Shown here: positions 57,826 through 64,000 of the stretch, piece by piece
Numbering within the stretch: the stretch's first letter is position 1
Layout of the letters: every line of letters starts with the position of its first letter
Assembly: GCA_033980235.1 (NCBI GenBank)
Contig: CM067075.1
Span: forward strand, 34,172,385-34,236,384
Source of the DNA: Diadema setosum
Lineage: Eukaryota > Echinodermata > Echinoidea > Diadematoida > Diadematidae
Direction: 5' to 3'
DNA length: 64,000 bases
The notes under the pieces: generated by a model
The model's database searches: none
What the model was told of the DNA's origin: nothing
Seen by the model: the letters and a program-made list of their open reading frames with translations, nothing else
Made by a program: the position numbers and the translations under genes

Positions 57826-58058
57826 CAAATTGCCCTACATCGACGTAAATAAACACTGAAGTGATCAGTGTTTAGTTATAGTAACCATGATAAAAAAAAA
57901 AATCATGGGAGTGCAAACTCGAGCAGGATTCGAACTCGATCAGGAGGTCATAGGTTCGAATCCTGCTCGAGTATGTACGCCCATGATCTCTTTTATCATG
58001 GCTACTACTAAAATACTAATCAATTCAGTGCTTATTTACGTTGATGTAAGGCAATTTT
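57826..58058. repeat. Foldback sequence with Pol III B-box motifs at its apex
   Basis: Arms pair from 'aaattgccctacatcgacgt' to 'acgttgatgtaaggcaattt', through 'accatgataaaa' / 'ttttatcatgg', to 'gagcaggattcgaac' / 'gttcgaatcctgctc' at the centre. GGTTCGAATCC is a perfect tRNA-type B box and is present in both orientations. No matching A box is seen. Confidence 0.75.
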
Positions 58059-58081
58059 TTTTTGTTGATCATTACATTTAC

Positions 58082-58828
58082 AACTTTTTTTTTTTGGCAA
58101 CCAGGAAAGAATTGTTACTTCACCGACTTCGGACTTCGGTATAAGTCCTTAAGAATGAACAATATATATATATATATATATATATATTGATTTGAATAAC
58201 AGCATTGCAATTTCTATGTTTTTGTGTTTTAAAAATGAAATACCTCGTCATTTATTTTTTTTTTATTTTCACGTCAATAATAGCAAACATGACCATAATA
58301 CTAGACTAGCCAACAAATTCAATATTACTTTAATAAGAACTAATGATTCAAAACATTCTATTTTTATAAGGTCCCAATTATATGGAATAGTTTGAGTGAT
58401 AGAATAATTTGTAGCATTTTATTAGATATTTTCAAACGCAGATTAAAAGCAACTTTTTTTTAACAACTTTTTTTTTTTTGGCAACCAGGAAAAAATTGTT
58501 ACTTCACCGACTTCGGACTTCGGTAAAAGTCCTTAAGAATGAAAATATATATATATATATTGATTTGAATAACAGCATTGCAATTTCTATGTTTTTGTGT
58601 TTTAAAAATGAAATACCTCGTCATTTATTTTTTTTTTAATGTTCACTTCAATAATAGCAAACATGACCATAATACTAGACTAGCCATCAAATTCAATATT
58701 ACTTTAATAAGAACTAATGATTCAAAACATTCTATTTTTATAAGGTCCCAATTATATGGAATAGTTTGAGTGATAGAATAATTTGTAGCACTTTATTAGA
58801 TATTTTCAAACGCAGATTAAAAGCATCG
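58082..58828 (+). pseudogene. Tandemly duplicated LINE reverse-transcriptase C-terminal remnant
   Basis: A ~386-bp unit occurs twice in direct orientation (starting about 58082 and 58468). Each unit encodes HDHNTRLA...FNITLIRTNDSKHSIF. After a frameshift it encodes WNSLSDRIICSILLDIFKRR, the pattern at the C terminus of CR1/L2-like LINE ORF2 proteins. Each unit also has an (AT)n tract. 5'-truncated and non-functional. Confidence 0.65.
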
Positions 58829-59325
58829 ATGACTGGCAATGTTTAACACCGAAACAAGGAAGTATTAAGGCACAATAATGATATGTTCGTGTATGATATG
58901 TGCACGTATGGTTGTATGCACGTGCGTGTTTGCGTGTGTACACACTTGTATGTGTGTGCGTGTGTGTATGTCTGAGAGTGTGTGTTCTTGATTGCCTGTA
59001 GACTGTATTTTCTTTATGACTTAGGAAATTATTTTATTCCCTTCACATACAGTTTTACTCTGTACATACATAGCTTTTATGATACTTAATTGATGGGATT
59101 CGCTACGCATGACATGTTTGTTGGATTAACCTCGATAAGCAACTTTGCTTTAGTTATCCCCATCCACTTTCTTGTATTTATACAGCCCTTTGTGATGATT
59201 ATACACATGTCCATAATATGAATTGACATGTAAACACAGTGTTGTATGGTTTGTTGTTATTTTTAATCACAGTCGTATATTGTTTATATTTTACCTGATT
59301 GTGGGAAATTAAAAGAAAAAAAAAT
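58829..59325 (+). mobile_element. Probable 3' UTR of the truncated LINE
   Basis: GT-rich stretch, then unique sequence ending in 'ggaaattaaaagaaaaaaaaa', consistent with the 3' end of the LINE remnant just upstream. Assignment is by position only. Confidence 0.45.
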
Positions 59326-60240
59326 AATCATAATGAACTTAAATAGTATAAAACCCAACAAATATAACATAAGGCCAATTCATTTTTATACATTCCAATG
59401 CATCTGTGCCTTATTTGCAACCTATCATTAATGTTAATTACCCAGCATGTAACAGTAGAACACCCGTTCAATGCCTATTTCCCATATTCTGCATAGGATT
59501 CTCCTTTTTAAGAAATAATTCATTCGCCGTCAATGACTCGATACATTACAAAACAAATACAACATGTTTTATTGGTTATTTCAATTCCATAGATTATTTC
59601 ACAGTTATAGTTACAATGTTATCCATGACATCAATATCACACAAAATGATATACCGCATTGTTGTTGTTCTTTTTATTTACATTAAATTTATTTTATTTT
59701 CGACAAAAGTACTATATAAAATTTGAAAATACAAGAAAATCAATGCAGCTTATTTCTCTTTTTTACAATAACATAAAATATAGTTTAAGGAAATGCATAG
59801 GCAAACTGTAACTGCATCATATCAAGGAATAGTGCACATGGTCGGAAATGGAGGGATGGCTGCTAAAAAGCCTCACTTGTAGAACGCAGTCCCATCATGA
59901 GCAGCAATTAATGGTAATGGGCAAATGGAACGATAAGGAAAATTGCCTGAGAAATGAGGGAATTAAATAAAAAGATATGAAAAAAAATATATGCACTCAA
60001 TCTCACACAGACTGAAGCAAAACAGCTCTCTTACATACGCAGTGAAACAACAAACAGGACGTCAAAGTGGACAGAAAAAAAAAGAAACGGGAAGAGGACA
60101 GGGGAATTGGCAAAGAAGGAAGAGTTTAAGGGTCAAAACCAAAGCACACGAGACTAGTCTCACTGACATATACACTGTATGAAAATGTTGTTATTAAAGG
60201 AAACCCAAACCCAATGAGAATTGTGGATTGAGTGAAATCG
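59326..60240. other. AT-rich region, nothing recognised
   Basis: Short open frames only, without domains or splice context. Confidence 0.6.
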
Positions 60241-60359
60241 GAAAATCGACACAAAAGTTATTATTCCTCAAATATATATATGAAGAGGTTGCAACCAAAA
60301 GGCGCCAAATTCATTGAAAAAATGATGGATTTAGCGTCTTTTGGAAGCATGCTCATCAT

Positions 60360-60615
60360 ATATTTGAAGAGTTTGCTTGCAAAAACCGATAAGTCCATTT
60401 TTGAAGATTTTGAAGTACGGTCTCTGTCATAAAGTACAAAATAATACCTTTTAAATGATATATTGGTCACTACACATAAAGGTACATTTTTGAAGTTTTG
60501 GTCAAAAGAAGCAAAAATTTTCTTATTATTCTCTTTATTTTTCTTGACCTTTAATCCCAAATATCTCCATTTGACAAATATGGACTTATCGGTTTTTGCA
60601 AACAAACTCTTCATT
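60360..60615. repeat. Inverted repeat around 60370/60600
   Basis: 'gagtttgcttgcaaaaaccg' near 60369 is mirrored by 'cggtttttgcaaacaaactc' near 60591, ~180 bp apart, continuing as 'ataagtcca'. Probably a small MITE; outer ends unclear. Confidence 0.65.
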
Positions 60616-60676
60616 TATAAATGAAAATTACACATTTCATCAACTTGATGCTCATATATGTTAAGTGTAGTACAGA

Positions 60677-60965
60677 TTTTCCCCTGTTTTCTGAAAGCGG
60701 TTAGTCAAGTGTTCTTTCAGGGTGATAGAAAAGTGAAAGAAAGTGGAAATTTCTTTATATTTTGTTTATAATTGTTGTTCACAGATTTGTAATAGACTTA
60801 GTAGTCTTCTCATCCAGGGTTCCAACACCAAAACTTAAAAAAAAAAAAATCATAACTTTTGCATCGAATGTCCGATTTTCTTCAAACTTTCACTGATGTG
60901 TTCAACTAAAGTTGCTGCTTTCACTCAGTCAACGATTCCCTTTGGGTATTGGTTTTCTTTAAATG
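60677..60965 (+). repeat. Dispersed repeat, copy D (direct copy of 35155-35460)
   Basis: Same block order as 35155-35460, including 'ccaacaccaaaacttaaaaa' and 'cataacttttgcatcga'. Confidence 0.7.
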
Positions 60966-61820
60966 AATCATCAAGCAAAATCAATAAAGATTTTAACGAA
61001 GTTAATTTATGGCCTTCAAAGATGCGCATTTCCAGTGATACAGAAATTAAAAAAACACAAACAAAAACAAAATCTTTGATTTAAAAGTTAATGTATTGAA
61101 GCGGCACGCAAAGCTTCTTTTATCTATCAAGCGAACTCCAAAACGACCGAATATGTTCTGAGATTCAAATGAGATTCCAATTCCTTCTAACATAGATAGC
61201 ATATCGCTTTAAATAATGATCTCGATTTTTATTTTTGACGAGATTATGCCAGTTTCGCAGTACATATGATTACTTTGATTAGATATCAACAATTTCTTCA
61301 GGTATATGGAAACTTAGAAATTAGTGGTCAATAAGGGTCTGAATACAACGGTTAACAGTCAGCTTTGATATGACGTCTTTGAGGGGGAATACCCCGTCGA
61401 AGTCCCTGAAAGTTCCCAACATCCCGCATAATCCAAAAATAACATGATCAATGTCGTTTTACAATGATCAGTGATGATGATGTGAGACATGAGAGAAATA
61501 AGGCATTGTAGTCTCATACAAGACTGTTTCGAATAGTTTTGTAAAAAAAAATCATATACATCACGGTCATTTTTCAGCTGTGATACGATCTGTAAATAAT
61601 TCATTGAAACTAATATTCGTTGTTGAAGATTTCCTGCTGCATTTGATAAGCATCAACAGAGAGCCTTTCAGAAAAATTCTTTATAGTGCATTTAAGTGTT
61701 TTTGTTGGTTGTTGTTGCTTTTTTAACACATAATTAAAGTACGTGCCATAGTTGTTACTGCCGGGAAACCAAAAGAAAAAAAAAAAATTGAGAGCTACAA
61801 AAAGATATACATGTTGCGAC
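60966..61820. other. AT-rich region, nothing recognised
   Basis: No gene, repeat family or RNA recognised. Confidence 0.6.
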
Positions 61821-61825
61821 ATAAA

Positions 61826-61962
61826 CTGTCGCCCCCTGAAACAGGCGACAATTTGTGCATGGGGCTGTCGGCACAAATTGTCGTCCCAGCACAAATTGAC
61901 GTCTGGCGACAATTTGTGCCGTCAACCCTCAGCACAAATTGTCGCCAGACGAAGCACACTTT
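61826..61962. repeat. CGACAATTTGTGC motif cluster 1
   Basis: The 13-bp motif CGACAATTTGTGC and its complement GCACAAATTGTCG occur about five times in alternating orientation, so the segment can form several alternative hairpins. Confidence 0.8.
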
Positions 61963-62103
61963 TGGGGGTAATATCATTCTTGACATAGTCATTGAAATAC
62001 CAACACATAACTTACATGGCTACATCAATGCAAACAAGCCATGTAAAAAGTCAAGGTGATGTTTCAAGGAAGTGCGTATGTGCGCGCGCACATAGTGTCC
62101 GTT

Positions 62104-62163
62104 CGTGCGTGTGTGTGTTTGTATGTGTATGTGTGTGTGTGTGCGGGTGTGTGTGTGTGTGTT
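62104..62163. repeat. GT dinucleotide microsatellite
   Basis: (GT)n with interruptions. Confidence 0.9.
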
Positions 62164-63355
62164 ATTGCATATAATGGAAGAATGTGTGTTGAGGTGGTTT
62201 ATAATTATATGCATTATGAGGATTTGTTTGAGTGTTTGTTGGTGTTTGTTTATAAATACGTATGTATTTGCGGTGTGCATGTGGCAGTTCGTTTGTGCTA
62301 AAATCACTTAAAGGTAGGGAATCTCATTTGCATGCCTTAAATGAAGAGTTGTATAAATACAGTGGTATGTTGAAGAGAGCATCATTTTAGAAACTCCCAT
62401 AAAGTATTGAAAGTGGAAGGTAACATTTAGTACATTTTTATTGACCGTTAGATTTTGAATTGAATTTTTTTCGGGGCTCACCGTAAATTCCAGTACATTA
62501 CTAGGCTACCTTTGCAGACCCATGCACTGCATGTGTGTCCATCATGTATATTTTGTGAAGAAAGTTCATCAAAACTTACAAACATTTCTATATACATTCT
62601 TGCCACACACTCTATATGTTATTACATCAGCTCTTATACTTTTAGATTTGTGTTTATAGATTAAAAAACAAATACAGAAGTGACAGAAGACTGCAACAAA
62701 AAGGCTCAAGTGTGGCTGACACACAGAACTACTGAGTAGTTGAGTTTTGTGCATTATTCAAATTGTAGATAACTGTTGACTTCCAAATTTCTCAGCAGTG
62801 GCCTAAACAAGTCCCCTGAGGTTCATATTTAATGTTTTGCTGCATTTTGGGAGGTCTGTAAAAGGTATCCCCTACCTTTTACGATTGAGAAATTATTTAC
62901 GGCGTATTGAAATTATTCGCTCATGCATAAAGCATGCCAAACTTATTCTGGAAAAATGAATAGTAATATGGAAGTTGAAGTCAAGACTGATGGAAGAATA
63001 TGACTGCAGTGAAAAAAAAAAAAATGAACAATGACAGATAACATTTAGGGAGGGTACCTCCCTCATATGCCTTTTCTCTCGGTCTCCCTCTCCTAGCCCG
63101 CCTCAACGCTGAAATTGACACACCCATACTATTTTAATATCAACGCCGCTGTGAACTCTATAAACATGTGCTCATACACTTTGAAGGCATTTTCATTGCC
63201 ACAGTAGTGCCTGCTGCTGCCCAAAAAGTTCGTTTGTACAAACATCAAAACACAAACACAGACACATGTACGCACACAGGCACACAGACAATCAAACCAC
63301 TGCCACTATACAACCACCAAACATGCACAAATTTCCACATATTGTATTATTATAC
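62164..63355. other. Region without recognisable features
   Basis: AT-rich; no gene seen. Confidence 0.6.
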
Positions 63356-63357
63356 TC

Positions 63358-63359
<2 letters not shown>

Positions 63360-63392
<33 letters not shown>

Positions 63393-63415
63393 GCACACAA
63401 GCACACACACACAGA
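63360..63415. repeat. CA dinucleotide microsatellite
   Basis: (CA)n with a few G-containing units; a long C run follows at 63491-63513. Confidence 0.9.
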
Positions 63416-63614
63416 GCTATGCGCAAACGCATACACAAGTCACATAATACGCACCTACAAATCATACACAGCACATACAGTACCAGGCAAGCCCCCCCCC
63501 CCCCCCCCCCCCCATCCACACACACATAATGCATAACTTACTAGTCACACCCACCCCACCCAAGCATAACACCGGATCAACCACCCTAACCACACAACTC
63601 ATAGTGCATGGCCG

Positions 63615-63745
63615 ATGACAATTTGTGCAGCTACGTTTCATTTTGCCAGCACAAATTGTCGCCATCGATGTCAAAATTTTGGAACTGCACAAGCAGCACA
63701 TTGTCGCCAGGCGACAATAAATGCATGGGCGACAATTTGTGCCGT
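63615..63745. repeat. CGACAATTTGTGC motif cluster 2
   Basis: GACAATTTGTGC and GCACAAATTGTCG again appear in both orientations, with a degenerate 'cacattgtcgccaggcgacaat' palindrome between them. Confidence 0.8.
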
Positions 63746-64000
63746 AACATTTATTATGAATATTCATCCTTACACAAAATCTGGTGATATTTGATACCAA
63801 CAACATTTCTCATACGGGAAAACATTGAAAATAATGCTGACATTATTAATGGGAATCAAATGTAGAACAACTAAATAAGAGAATAATCGTTAAGTGTAGA
63901 CATTTTCGTAAACACCATGCATAAAAGACGCACATATAAACGCTATGGGTAAGTATTTGATTGCCAATAGCTACATTCTAATTTCTTGTCATTCAATTTC

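Noticed and set aside
61992..62311. Overlapping frames rich in Cys and Val on both strands
   Set aside because: They translate the (GT)n microsatellite.

Overview
The window is animal nuclear DNA: AT-rich, full of introns, low-complexity runs and dispersed non-autonomous transposons. It carries one large interrupted gene that combines hyalin-repeat (HYR) modules with selectin-type sushi (CCP) modules, and one intact L1-type LINE. This combination points to a marine deuterostome, most likely an echinoderm such as a sea urchin. The taxon is an inference; I could not run a search.

Minus strand, 53.9 kb down to 1.16 kb and running off the left edge: I could assemble one gene from 23 coding exons by matching domain content, GT/AG splice sites and reading phase. 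In gene order it encodes a signal peptide, a 16-codon Arg-rich mini-exon, HYR1 (two exons), CCP1-2, HYR2, CCP3-7, HYR3 (two exons), CCP8-10, HYR4 (two exons), CCP11-13 and HYR5. The exons sum to 3946 nt (1315 codons plus one base) with an unbroken frame. Every module boundary is a phase-1 intron. The product should be a secreted, multi-module adhesion or recognition protein, polydom/SVEP1-like in its modules. The 3' end of the gene lies outside the window. Exons 1, 3, 4, 13, 14, 17, 18 and 19 are short or lack a conventional ATG-started frame and are easily missed.

Plus strand, 39.7-45.4 kb: a full-length LINE with intact ORF1 (286 aa) and ORF2 (1255 aa), an A-rich tail and a perfect 12-bp target-site duplication lies antisense inside the intron that splits HYR1. 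It looks young and possibly active.

The introns hold several small transposon families with visible ends. They are: two near-perfect palindromes flanked by TTAA; two elements with internal G/C homopolymer runs and TTAA-like ends; three elements with GGTGTT-rich termini (one flanked by TA); three 'TTCGTTATTCCGAA' elements (two with 8-bp target duplications, hAT-like); a 1-kb long-inverted-repeat element ending about 9 bp from a splice donor; a 1.49-kb element filled with CCAGTTGATA repeats; a 1.68-kb element with 14-bp inverted ends; and a tandem pair of 1.75-kb units. A ~163-bp satellite unit occurs as two arrays in opposite orientation (28.9-30.2 kb and 55.6-57.2 kb).

Right part, 54-64 kb, upstream of the gene: no convincing gene. 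It contains satellite DNA, a foldback structure with Pol III B-box sequences, a tandemly duplicated LINE C-terminal remnant, microsatellites and clusters of a CGACAATTTGTGC motif.
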